Part shown: one piece after another, positions 47,828-57,057 of the stretch
Layout: each line of letters starts with the position of its first letter
How positions within the stretch are numbered: the first letter of the stretch is position 1
NCBI GenBank assembly: GCA_963793245.1
Contig: CAWBZG010000005.1
Location: 1-64,000 of the forward strand
Length of the DNA: 64,000 nt
Source of the DNA: CAXBBB01 sp963793245
Lineage (GTDB): Bacteria > Bacteroidota > Rhodothermia > Rhodothermales > BA12
Direction: 5' to 3'
Translations under genes and position numbers: made by a program
Notes under the pieces: generated by a model
Told to the model about the DNA's origin: nothing
The model's input: only the letters and a program-made list of their open reading frames with translations
The model's database searches: none

Positions 47828-50572
47828 GGTCGGAGTGGAATGAGTTAGCGAGAAGGGTCGTCGACGCGTTCGTCGTCGATCAGAATGCGGACGGCAGGCG
47901 TCCTCGTGTCGTCGAACTGGCCTGAGCGAACGGCCCAGCGGAAGGCTGCGACTCCGCTTCCGGCGAGCACGAGCGCGAGGGGAACGAGGATGTAGAGGAC
48001 GTTCACGAGCGGGCGAGACGAGGGGAAAAGGACGCAGGCAGCGACCGGTCGGTTTGGCGTCCTCACGCATCCGAAACGTGGGCTGTGTGAGGGCCAACGC
48101 GACGACGGTGAGCGACGAAATCGGCATCAGGACGGCGGCGACGAGCGGTGTTACGAGTCCGGCGACGGCAAGCAGCGCTCCCACGAGGTTGTAGATCAGC
48201 GAGACCGCCAGCGTCACGCGGATTCGACGCATCACGCCCTGAGCACCGCTGAACAGCAGCGCGACAGGCGCCAAGCCGGACCGCGTCAGGAATACGTCGG
48301 CGGCGATTTTGCTGGGCGTCGTCCCACCCGCTACGGCGATGCCTACGTCGGCTTGCTGAATCGCGGCGGCATCGTTGACGCCGTCTCCGATCATCGCGAC
48401 GACTCGGCCTTGCGCCTGCAAGCGCTCGACGAACGCCTGCTTGTCTTCGGGCGTGACGCCTCCGAGTGTATGATCGGTCGCGATGCCCAACTCGTCGGCA
48501 ACGTCGGCGGCCAGTTGGGGATGATCGCCCGAGAGTAGGTAAACGCTGCGCCCGGCTTTGCTCATCTCGGCGACGAAACCTCGGGCGTCCGCGCGCACCA
48601 CATCGCCCAGCCCGACGACAGACGCCGCCGCTCCGTCGACCGCGACGGCGACCGGCGTCAGGCCTTGGGCGACGCACTCGGCGGCGGCTCGCTGAATGTC
48701 CGACGTGCCACGGTCGACTTGCGCGGCCACCCACGACGGACGCCCGACCAGAACCGCGTGCCCATCGACGACTCCGGCGATGCCCTGCCCCGCCGTCGCC
48801 TCGACGCGCGTCGCGATGTGAGCCGACTGCGCCTGTTCGCGGCGATGGGCGATCAACGCGAGGGCGATTGGGTGCGGACTCGTCGCCTCGACAGCAGCGG
48901 CCAGATCCAGCGGATGCGTGCCGGGCCAGTCGCCGAAGCCCGTCGTGCGGGCGACGCGCAATGCGCCTTCGGTCAGCGTGCCGGTCTTGTCGAGTACGAC
49001 GGCGTCGACGTGCGTCAGGCGTTCCAGGCCAGCGCCGCCTTTGACGAAGATCCCAGCCCTCGCCGCACGCCCGGTAGCTACGGCGACGGCAAGCGGGACG
49101 GCCATGCCCAGCGCGCACGGGCAGGTGATGACGAGTAGCGCCGCCACACGCGTCGCCGGATCGGGTGCGCCGGTTGCCAGCATCCACGCGGCCAATCCGA
49201 CGCTGATCGCAAGGACCGCGAGGACAAACGCGCCGCCCAATCGGTCGGCGATGCGGACGACGGGAGCACGCGCAGCGTCGCGGTCGCGTACCCAGCCGAG
49301 CAGCCTACCTACGCGCGAGTCGTCGCCCGCCGTCGTGACGCAAACGATTAGTTCGGACGCCAGGTTGGTAGCGCCCGCCGTGACCGCGTCGCCCACGCCT
49401 ACGCCGACCGCTCGACTCTCGCCCGTCACGACCGCATTGTCCACGCGCGACGCGCCCTCGACGACGACGCCATCCGTCGGAACGACAGCGTGCGGCGCGA
49501 CGACGACCCGGTCGCCCGCTGCCAGTTCAGACGAACGGACGCGCATGATCGCCCCGTCCGCGCTGATGCGGTCGGCTGTCGACGGGAGCAGGTCGAGTAG
49601 GCGTTCCGAGGCATCTGAGGCGACGCGTCGGCTGCGCAGTTGGAGCCAGCGCGCTGTTAGCAGCGCAGCGATGAGGACCGTGATCGAGTCGAACCAGACC
49701 GCCGTGCCGCCCGTCGCCGTGGCCCAGGCGCTGTGGCCGAAGCCCGCCGCGATGCCCAGCGCAATCGGCGTGTCGATGTGGAGGCGCAGCGGATCGCGCG
49801 TCTGCCACGCCAGCCGGACCGATGCCCACGCGCGCCGAAAGAAACCGCTCGCCCCGTAGACGACGGCGGGAATCGCCAGCGCGAGGCTGAGCCAGCGGGC
49901 GGATGTCGCCATCCATCCGGCGTCGGTCGCTCGGTCGAGGCCGCTGTAGAACGCAAACGCGAGCAGCATCACGTTGCCCGCCAGCGCCCAACTCACGCCC
50001 ATCTTGATCAGCAGCGCGCGCTCGGCTTGGGTCGCCCCGCCGCCCGTCGCTCGCTGCGCCGAGACCGAGTAGCCGAACTGCGCCAGCCACGTCTGCACCG
50101 ATGCGAGTCGCGCGTCCGGGTCGAACGTGAGGTGCAATCGTCCGCGTCCCAGATCCAGCCGCGCATCCGCGACGCCTTCGACGACGTGCGGCATCCGCTC
50201 GATCAGCCAGACGCACGCCGCGCAGTGGACACCGTCGACGAACAGATCAGCGCAGCGGAGGCCATCGCCCGATGGACGCGTGTGCTGATCGCGAAAGCTA
50301 GGATCGTCGAGATCCAGCGTGGCAGCAGCCGGAAGCCGCGCTGCCTTTGGCTCGCCGCCGTCGACTTCGCGCAGCGCATAGAAACGGGCGTCGAGTCCGG
50401 CGCTGCGCAGGGCGCCGTAGACGACCGAGCAGCCGACGCAGCAAAACGCCGCCTGGTCCTCGCCCACGACCGGAAACGCGCCGACGGGCAATCCGCAGTG
50501 CGCGCATTCATGGTCGGGCGCGACCAAACGAGGTCGATCCGTGGTGGGAGGAGCGGTCAGCGTGTCCGGCAT
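46904..50572 (-). CDS. ccoI: Copper-translocating P-type ATPase for cbb3 oxidase (CcoI/FixI), frame running on into an FN3 protein
   Basis: Starts at ATG 50572, 4 bp after the ccoH stop. CcoI features appear in order: a Cys-rich N-terminus (ECAHCGLPV, CCVGCSVVY), an HMA domain with GVHCAACVW, membrane helices, VPTDGVVVEG and TGES, the CPC helix TCPCALGMAVPLAVAV, DKTGTLTEG, SPHPIALAL and GDGVNDAAAIQQADVGIAV. The ATPase should end near 48050 (after LPISSLTVV-type last helix). No stop follows: ~75 Arg/Pro-rich codons lead in frame into the FN3 protein starting at 47827. CcoI exports or delivers copper for the oxidase haem-copper site. The run-on is either a lost stop or a true fusion of 1222 residues. 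Confidence 0.88.
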   Translation of the reverse strand: MPDTLTAPPTTDRPRLVAPDHECAHCGLPVGAFPVVGEDQAAFCCVGCSVVYGALRSAGLDARFYALREVDGGEPKAARLPAAATLDLDDPSFRDQHTRPSGDGLRCADLFVDGVHCAACVWLIERMPHVVEGVADARLDLGRGRLHLTFDPDARLASVQTWLAQFGYSVSAQRATGGGATQAERALLIKMGVSWALAGNVMLLAFAFYSGLDRATDAGWMATSARWLSLALAIPAVVYGASGFFRRAWASVRLAWQTRDPLRLHIDTPIALGIAAGFGHSAWATATGGTAVWFDSITVLIAALLTARWLQLRSRRVASDASERLLDLLPSTADRISADGAIMRVRSSELAAGDRVVVAPHAVVPTDGVVVEGASRVDNAVVTGESRAVGVGVGDAVTAGATNLASELIVCVTTAGDDSRVGRLLGWVRDRDAARAPVVRIADRLGGAFVLAVLAISVGLAAWMLATGAPDPATRVAALLVITCPCALGMAVPLAVAVATGRAARAGIFVKGGAGLERLTHVDAVVLDKTGTLTEGALRVARTTGFGDWPGTHPLDLAAAVEATSPHPIALALIAHRREQAQSAHIATRVEATAGQGIAGVVDGHAVLVGRPSWVAAQVDRGTSDIQRAAAECVAQGLTPVAVAVDGAAASVVGLGDVVRADARGFVAEMSKAGRSVYLLSGDHPQLAADVADELGIATDHTLGGVTPEDKQAFVERLQAQGRVVAMIGDGVNDAAAIQQADVGIAVAGGTTPSKIAADVFLTRSGLAPVALLFSGAQGVMRRIRVTLAVSLIYNLVGALLAVAGLVTPLVAAVLMPISSLTVVALALTQPTFRMREDAKPTGRCLRPFPLVSPARERPLHPRSPRARARRKRSRSLPLGRSLRPVRRHEDACRPHSDRRRTRRRPFSLTHSTPTMPTLPPTAPQTAPQRPTTVAEQPPADRPAAALVRLPTLTAPVEDEAALSASVTFAWTPVEGAKGYEVQVAEDERFADVVCRVRTTDATATAFDAFEPGYTYHWRVRHQDAHSRWATSTLPATFSTVPSAIPGRRMQGSSAPTPLTPVASAPVDSVSVPLAWTPVNGATAYHLQVSRSTDFSSIDLDLPLGPSSALTLVKLLPETGVRYVWRIRAQAAGAWTPWSTKGSFRASTDDEADVYETAFESARSASEQQRAREALTHSIGQAESESPHTMTGTSSKEAMSFILAILLASAVVIALVMWAYLR
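47845..48006 (-). CDS. ccoS: cbb3 oxidase maturation protein CcoS/FixS
   Basis: 53 residues from GTG 48006 (VNVLYILVPLALVLAG). One membrane helix is followed by FRWAVRSGQFDD, the defining CcoS motif, and TPAVRILIDD. The frame is also open upstream to 48066. CcoS is needed for cofactor insertion into the oxidase. The gene lies within the run-on frame of ccoI but in another phase, and ends 18 bp before the FN3 protein's start. Confidence 0.9.
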   Translation of the reverse strand: MNVLYILVPLALVLAGSGVAAFRWAVRSGQFDDTRTPAVRILIDDERVDDPSR

Positions 50573-50576
50573 AGCG

Positions 50577-51056
50577 TCAGCGGATGAGCGATGCGGCGTA
50601 GCGCTCGGGGCCGCGCCACGCTTCGATCCGGGCGGACTGTCCAGCATCCGATGACGGGATCAGCGCGCGGTAGCGTCCGGGTGTATCGGTCGGAGTGAAC
50701 GGGATCTGCAGACTCTCGCCCACGCGGACGACGCCTTTGGCCCCTTCGATGGCGCGTCCGCCCGCGTCGCTGACGACAAAGACGATGGGCGTCAACCCAC
50801 TCGCCTCGGCCTCTCCCCACTCGCCTACAACGAGCCACCGCGCCTGCGTCTGCCGGACGGCGGTCTCATCGACGACCTGAGCGCCGCCGTCGGCCAGCGC
50901 TTCCATGACGGTGTGCGTCGCGAACGAAATACTCATCCCCAACAGCCCGACGACGAGCAGCGGCCAGCCGATGTGCGGCGGCAATAGAAACCGATCCCAG
51001 CGCGACGGGCGGCGCTCGTCGGCATCGGATTCAGAGTCGAAGCGGTTGATTTCCAT
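50577..51056 (-). CDS. ccoH: CcoH/FixH family protein
   Basis: 159 residues from ATG 51056 (MEINRFDSES); a start at 51089 is possible. One membrane helix (HIGWPLLVVGLLGMSISFAT) is followed by a beta-rich periplasmic domain with TPIVFVVSDAGG and PGRYRALIP, as in FixH/YtkA-type proteins. It lies between ccoG and ccoI, the usual position. CcoH stabilises the assembling oxidase. Sequence conservation in this family is low, so the call rests partly on context. Confidence 0.82.
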   Translation of the reverse strand: MEINRFDSESDADERRPSRWDRFLLPPHIGWPLLVVGLLGMSISFATHTVMEALADGGAQVVDETAVRQTQARWLVVGEWGEAEASGLTPIVFVVSDAGGRAIEGAKGVVRVGESLQIPFTPTDTPGRYRALIPSSDAGQSARIEAWRGPERYAASLIR

Positions 51057-51170
51057 CGGGGCACAGGTTGGAGTAGAGCGCACACTCACCCTTCTGGATG
51101 GAGAGCGGAAGCGTCGTGCAGTAAAGTGGCGAAACGGGTGTCCTCGCCGCGACAGGCGGCGCGCATTCAG

Positions 51171-51193
51171 CGTGTGGGGGGAAGCCCGACAGC
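51171..51193 (-). promoter_or_regulatory. 23-bp dyad element, site e (upstream of ccoH)
   Basis: On the ccoH coding strand: GCTGTCGGG, spacer CTTCC, CCCCACACG. It lies directly past the ccoG stop and 82-115 bp before ccoH, depending on the start. Right arm well conserved; left outer bases weaker. Confidence 0.5.
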
Positions 51194-51196
51194 GGA

Positions 51197-52720
51197 CTAG
51201 CGGCCCGGCCCAAGCAGCGGAAAGCCTACGCTCTCAGCATGGATCGGCGCGGCGCTTTCCTCGGCAGGATCGACCGAGACGCGGAAGAGGCCCTCGGCCT
51301 GGCCGTTCGAGAAGTCGGACGGATCAACGAGCACCCAGACTTCGACGCGTCCCAACTCGCCCGGAGCCAGTGGCGTCGGCGACTGTCCGACCAAGCGGCT
51401 GTCGGCACCGGCAGGTTCGAGGACATCGACGGTGAACTGCGCAGGCTCGCCGGTCTGGTTTTGCACGCGGAAGGCCAGCCGGTTGGCGATGCGCCCGTCG
51501 GGGAGGACGGTGAAGGGCGGCCCCGTCGCGCGCCCCACATTCACGTCGTACGCCTGGCGCGTGGCGACCGAGAACGAGAACGCGGCGAAGAGGAGCGTCG
51601 TCAGCAGGCCGTAGATCAGCGTGCGCGGGCGAACGCGTCGCGTCGGTAGACCCGACAGTTCGTGCTCGCTCGTGTAGCGGATCAGGCCACGCGGCTTTCC
51701 GACGCGGTCCATGATGGCGTCGCACGCGTCGATGCACTGGGTGCAGTGCAGGCACTCCATCTGCAAGCCATCGCGAATGTCGATGCCCGTCGGACACGTC
51801 CGCACGCACGCGCCGCAGGCCACACAGTCGCCCAGCCCGCTCTCGTCGACGAGCACCTGATCGGGGTGCATCGGATCGAACGGCTCTTTAGAGCGAAGCG
51901 TCGGCGGACGGTCGGCGACGGGAATGCTCTTGATCTTGCGCTTCCCCCTCGGCTCGCCCCGGTTGGGGTCGTAGCTGACGATCAGCGAGTCTTCGTCCAG
52001 CAGGACCGACTGAATGCGCGCGTACGGGCACGCGATGGTGCACAGTTGCTCGCGGAAGTAGCCGAAGTTGTAGAGCATCGCCAGCGTCGTGCCGGTCGCC
52101 AGGACGAAGTAGCCCCAGTGATCGACCGGCGACCCCTGCATCCACGTCAGCAGCCGATCCCAGCCGACGAAGTACGCCGCGAACGTGTGGGCGAGCGCGA
52201 ACGAGAGCACCAGAAACAGACTCAGCTTGACGCCTTTGCGCCACAGTTTGTCCCAGTTCCACGGTCCGCGATCGCGCCGCGCCTGCTTGAACGCATCGCC
52301 TTCGATCAGCCGCTCGATGGGGCGATAGACGAACTCGAGGTAGACCGTCTGCGGACACATCCACCCGCACCAGACGCGCCCGAGAAGCGCGGTAAACAGC
52401 AAAATGCCGAACGCAATCGACAGCGCCAGGAGGAGCAGCAGAAACGTGTCCGTCGGCAAGAACGTCGTGCCGAAGAACGTAAACTCGCGCCGCGCGATGT
52501 CGAGCAGGACCGCTGGTTTGCCGCCGATATGCACGATGGGCAGACCGACGAAAAACACGATCAGCGCCCACGCGACGACGCGCCGCTGACTGAGCCATCG
52601 TCCCAGACTCAGGACGGGATACATCCACTTGCGCTTGCCGTCGGCTCGGAGCGTCGTCAGGATTTCGTCCGGCGATTCGAGGATACCAACGTCGTCGATG
52701 TCGATAAAGGAGCGGGCCAT
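51197..52720 (-). CDS. ccoG: cbb3 oxidase accessory protein CcoG/RdxA/FixG
   Basis: 507 residues. N-terminal helices include the heme/FeS-type FixG core with GRVWCGWMCPQTVYLEF and RPIERLIEG; CTIACPYARIQSVLLDEDSL follows. Two 4Fe-4S motifs are in CVACGACVRTCPTGIDI and CLHCTQCIDACDAIM. The C-terminal part is an Ig-like FixG domain (RVQNQTGEPAQFTVDV). CcoG reduces copper for delivery to the oxidase in studied species. Element b lies 73 bp upstream. Confidence 0.95.
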   Translation of the reverse strand: MARSFIDIDDVGILESPDEILTTLRADGKRKWMYPVLSLGRWLSQRRVVAWALIVFFVGLPIVHIGGKPAVLLDIARREFTFFGTTFLPTDTFLLLLLALSIAFGILLFTALLGRVWCGWMCPQTVYLEFVYRPIERLIEGDAFKQARRDRGPWNWDKLWRKGVKLSLFLVLSFALAHTFAAYFVGWDRLLTWMQGSPVDHWGYFVLATGTTLAMLYNFGYFREQLCTIACPYARIQSVLLDEDSLIVSYDPNRGEPRGKRKIKSIPVADRPPTLRSKEPFDPMHPDQVLVDESGLGDCVACGACVRTCPTGIDIRDGLQMECLHCTQCIDACDAIMDRVGKPRGLIRYTSEHELSGLPTRRVRPRTLIYGLLTTLLFAAFSFSVATRQAYDVNVGRATGPPFTVLPDGRIANRLAFRVQNQTGEPAQFTVDVLEPAGADSRLVGQSPTPLAPGELGRVEVWVLVDPSDFSNGQAEGLFRVSVDPAEESAAPIHAESVGFPLLGPGR

Positions 52721-52792
52721 GCGGGGCGTGAGAGGTGGACAATCAGTCTACCGCTGGTGGCTCTCCCGCCACGCACGCAGACGCCGCGTGAG

Positions 52793-52815
52793 GGCGTGGG
52801 GGAAGGCCCTACGCC
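52793..52815 (-). promoter_or_regulatory. 23-bp dyad element, site b (upstream of ccoG)
   Basis: Best copy: on the ccoG coding strand GGCGTAGGG, spacer CCTTC, CCCCACGCC, nearly perfect dyad symmetry. 73 bp before ccoG. It is also 66 bp before the divergent antitoxin gene at 52881. Confidence 0.6.
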
Positions 52816-52880
52816 TCCCGAACCGCTCGATAGATCTTCGAGTATCTCACTCCTCTTTCCGCCACTCGACAGCCGCTTCG

Positions 52881-53144
52881 ATGCCCGATCGTACGTTCGA
52901 CCTACACTTCGCTCCACACGAACGCACGTTGGTAGAGCGCCTCGCCGAAGCACTCGGAATGTCGACAAAAGACGCCGTACTCGAAGCCGTCTCGCATCGT
53001 CTCGAAGAAGCGCAGCAGGTTTCTCAACTCCCACCAACGCCGACAGGCCGACTGGCGAACGCTCGCCACTTGGTAGGGTCGATGCGCTCCGGCGTTCCTG
53101 ACCTCGCGTCGAACCCGCGCCGCCTGGATGGATACGGCGAGTGA
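52881..53144 (+). CDS. VapB-type antitoxin
   Basis: 87 residues from ATG 52881. The sequence FAPHERTLVERLAEALGMST resembles the helix-turn or ribbon-helix N-terminus of type II antitoxins; the end is Pro/Arg/Asp-rich. Its stop overlaps the PIN toxin's GTG start by 4 bp. It is divergent from ccoG and shares element b in the 160-bp gap. Identified mostly from pairing. Confidence 0.7.
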   Translation: MPDRTFDLHFAPHERTLVERLAEALGMSTKDAVLEAVSHRLEEAQQVSQLPPTPTGRLANARHLVGSMRSGVPDLASNPRRLDGYGE

Positions 53145-53548
53145 CGACGTTTGTACTCGACGCTGGCCCGCTGATCGCGCTCCTCGACGCAGATGAGCAG
53201 CATCACGCGTGGGCCGTTGCGACGATTGACGGCTTGGAGGGTCGCCTGATCACCTGCGAAACGGTTCTATCGGAAGCGTGGTTCTTGGCTCGACGCGGCG
53301 GCGCACCTCCGGTTCGCGTGCTTGAGTTGGTCGCTGCGTTCTCCATTGATGTCGTGCCCGCGTGGAACGTGCGGGCGGGCGGGTTGCTCACGAAGTACGA
53401 GAGGCGCGCAAGCGTAGCAGACGCTTGCCTGCTTGCCCTGCTCGAAGCCGATTCAGATCGAGTCGTCGTCACGCTCGACCGAGTAGATTTTTCCATCTAT
53501 CGCACGAACAGAGACCGAGCAGTCCCCGCCGTGATGCCGCCTGCGTAA
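53141..53548 (+). CDS. PIN-domain toxin (VapC-like)
   Basis: 135 residues from GTG 53141. The start TTFVLDAGPLIALLDADEQH carries the first acidic residues; ETVLSEAWFLARRG has the conserved Glu; SVADACLLALLEA and VVVTLDRVDFSIY hold the remaining acidic residues. PIN toxins cleave RNA. Intact, unlike the PIN remnant at 33 kb. The pair sits between ccoP and ccoG on the opposite strand. Confidence 0.88.
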   Translation: MTTFVLDAGPLIALLDADEQHHAWAVATIDGLEGRLITCETVLSEAWFLARRGGAPPVRVLELVAAFSIDVVPAWNVRAGGLLTKYERRASVADACLLALLEADSDRVVVTLDRVDFSIYRTNRDRAVPAVMPPA

Positions 53549-53557
53549 GGCAGCACG

Positions 53558-53592
53558 AAAAAGCGCGGCACGTCCCACCGACGCACCGCGCT
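53558..53592 (-). terminator. Rho-independent terminator of the ccoNOQP operon
   Basis: On the minus strand AGCGCGG (53592-53586) pairs with CCGCGCT and runs into five T residues. It lies 20 bp past the ccoP stop and just past the convergent toxin stop. Confidence 0.8.
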
Positions 53593-53611
53593 CCACCTCA
53601 GAAATCGGCGT

Positions 53612-54244
53612 CTACTCCGACTCCGCGTTGGCGGCGGCGATCAACTCGCCCTGAGGTTCTTTGCCCTCGACGGGGCTGTTGCGTAGCGCCTGTACATAGG
53701 CGACGAGTTGGCCCATCTCCTCAGGCGTGAACGCACTCTCCCAAGGCGGCATTCCGGCTTCGGGCAAGCCGTTGGCGATGATCGAATAGACGTTCGAGTC
53801 GTCCATCGAGTGGATGGCGTATTGGTCGGTCAGGTTGGGACCGATCAGGCCTTGTCCTTGGTCGGCGTGGCAAGCGGCGCAGACGGACGGATAGAGTGCG
53901 GCACCGGCAGCGATCTGCGATGGGTCGGCGACGACGCGCGCCAGTCCCTCGGCATCGGCGACGAACGGCGGGTTGGCGATGGCGTAAGCTTGGCGGCGGT
54001 CGACGAGTTCGGCGCGGCCCGAGGCCAGCGAGTCTTCGTAGGTCGGAATCGCATCGAAAAACGTGATGCCTGCCCAGTAGACGACGGCGAACACGACGCA
54101 CAGCACGAACGTCCACACCCACCAACCGGGCATGGGATTGTCGTACTCCTTGATGCCGTCGTAGGTGTGCCCCGCGATTACCTGGTCCGCGTAGGCGTCG
54201 GTATCCGGGATGAGCGGCGGGGTGTTGTCTGGTTTGTCGGACAT
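53612..54244 (-). CDS. ccoP: cbb3 oxidase subunit CcoP (mono-haem)
   Basis: 210 residues. The FixP N-terminal segment is clear: GHTYDGIKEYDNPMPGWW followed by one membrane helix (VLCVVFAVVYWAGITFF). A single cytochrome c domain has CAACH and, downstream, the axial Met in GLPEAGMPPW. Classical CcoP has two c-haems and about 300 residues; here only one CxxCH is present. It carries electrons to CcoO/CcoN. Order with ccoQ, ccoO, ccoN is standard. Confidence 0.9.
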   Translation of the reverse strand: MSDKPDNTPPLIPDTDAYADQVIAGHTYDGIKEYDNPMPGWWVWTFVLCVVFAVVYWAGITFFDAIPTYEDSLASGRAELVDRRQAYAIANPPFVADAEGLARVVADPSQIAAGAALYPSVCAACHADQGQGLIGPNLTDQYAIHSMDDSNVYSIIANGLPEAGMPPWESAFTPEEMGQLVAYVQALRNSPVEGKEPQGELIAAANAESE

Positions 54245-54264
54245 GAGTCGATGGAGAATCGGGT

Positions 54265-54456
54265 TCAGCGGCGAGCGGACGGCGGAGGACTCGGGACGTA
54301 TTCGTCGTCTTCGAGCGGCAGATTTTTAGCGTCTTCGCGCTGGCCTTTGGAGCGCGTAACGGCATAGGCGACGACGAGCAGAAAGGCGACGACAAAGGCG
54401 ATCAGGCCGATCTGGGCGAGGCTTCCGGTTTCGAGGGCGCGGACGAGTTCTTTCAT
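54265..54456 (-). CDS. ccoQ: cbb3 oxidase subunit CcoQ
   Basis: 63 residues. One membrane helix (IGLIAFVVAFLLVVAYAVTR) then NLPLEDDEY, the conserved CcoQ end, and a short Pro-rich tail. CcoQ stabilises the complex. It lies between ccoO and ccoP, 20 bp before ccoP and 9 bp after ccoO. Confidence 0.85.
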   Translation of the reverse strand: MKELVRALETGSLAQIGLIAFVVAFLLVVAYAVTRSKGQREDAKNLPLEDDEYVPSPPPSARR

Positions 54457-54465
54457 AACGTCAGA

Positions 54466-55203
54466 TCAGAGCGAGGCGACGGCAGCCGACGAATCGGCTT
54501 CCAAAACAGGATCGGGCAGCGCAGGCGAGGGCAAGTCGCGGCGTCCGTCGACGCCCAGGCGCTGCAAGAAGGCAATCAGCGCGACGATCTCTTTGCGGTT
54601 CAGCCCCTCGGGACCGCCCTGCGCGACGATGTCATTGGCGATCTCGTCGGCCTGCGCATTGGCGTGGTCGACCGACTCGGCGATTTCGCTGTCGGTATAC
54701 GGCACGCCGACGCGCGAGAGGGCGCGTATCCGCGACGGCAAGTCGGACAGGTCGTGGTCGCGCGTGAGCATCCACGGATAGGGCGGCATGATCGAGTTGG
54801 GGCTGGTCGAGCGTGGGTCGTCCATGTGGCGGACGTGCCACAGGTGCGGATACTTACCACCCTGCCGCGCCAGATCGGGGCCGGTACGCTTGCTGCCCCA
54901 CAGGAACGGATGCTCGTAAGCGGTCTCTCCTGCCGCCGTCGCCGGTCCGTAGCGCTCCAACTCCTGCCGGAACGGGCGCACCATCTGGCTGTGACAGCCG
55001 ACGCAGCCCTCTCGGATGTAGAGGTCGCGCCCGGCCACTTCGAGCGGCGTAAACGGGGTCACACTTGGTAGCGGCTCGAGCGACTTGCCGACCAGGAAGA
55101 TCGGCGCGAACTCGACGACCGTCCCGACCAAAATGGCGAGGACCGTCAGGATCGTAAAGACGAGCGGCCAGCCCTCGATTCGTCGGTGGAAATGCGGTTT
55201 CAT
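54466..55203 (-). CDS. ccoO: cbb3 oxidase subunit CcoO (mono-haem cytochrome c)
   Basis: 245 residues from ATG 55203 (MKPHFHRRIEGW); the frame opens at 55227. One N-terminal helix (FTILTVLAILVGTVVEFAPI), then TPLEVAGRDLYIREGCVGCHSQM with the haem motif, RYGPATAAGE, WGSKRTGPDLARQGGKY and a MPPYPWML axial Met region, all typical. CcoO passes electrons from CcoP to CcoN. Confidence 0.95.
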   Translation of the reverse strand: MKPHFHRRIEGWPLVFTILTVLAILVGTVVEFAPIFLVGKSLEPLPSVTPFTPLEVAGRDLYIREGCVGCHSQMVRPFRQELERYGPATAAGETAYEHPFLWGSKRTGPDLARQGGKYPHLWHVRHMDDPRSTSPNSIMPPYPWMLTRDHDLSDLPSRIRALSRVGVPYTDSEIAESVDHANAQADEIANDIVAQGGPEGLNRKEIVALIAFLQRLGVDGRRDLPSPALPDPVLEADSSAAVASL

Positions 55204-55269
55204 ATTCAGCGGAAAGCGTGGGGGCAACCCGTGGGTCGCCCGTGTGGACAGAGGAGGTCGGGAGGCGGA

Positions 55270-56835
<1,566 letters not shown>

Positions 56836-56930
56836 CGAGAAGAGGAGTCGGTGTCACGTAAGCAACCCAAAGGGGCACTCGTCCCCTGCCCTGCCTTCCC
56901 TACCCACTGCTGCGGAAAGCCCCGCGGCTC

Positions 56931-56953
56931 CGTGTGGGGGAGCGCCCTACACA
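56931..56953 (-). promoter_or_regulatory. 23-bp dyad element, site c (upstream of ccoN)
   Basis: On the ccoN coding strand: TGTGTAGGG, spacer CGCTC, CCCCACACG. Strong dyad (GTGTAGGG with CCCCACAC). 96 bp before the ccoN ATG. Confidence 0.6.
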
Positions 56954-56984
56954 CTCATCCTGCAGCGCGAACGCCCCGAAACGA

Positions 56985-57037
56985 CCAGTGGGACGACCAC
57001 GCATGCGCGCAGCCATCCCACTGGTGGGTCCCACTGG
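56985..57037 (-). repeat. Inverted and tandem 9-bp repeats after the porin gene
   Basis: CCAGTGGGA (56985-56993) is inverted against TCCCACTGG (57016-57024), which is repeated at 57029-57037. On the porin strand this can form a hairpin just past the stop at 57058, but the T-tract is poor. Possible terminator or protein site; low certainty. Confidence 0.4.
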
Positions 57038-57057
57038 TGGAGCGTTCGAAACTCGGT

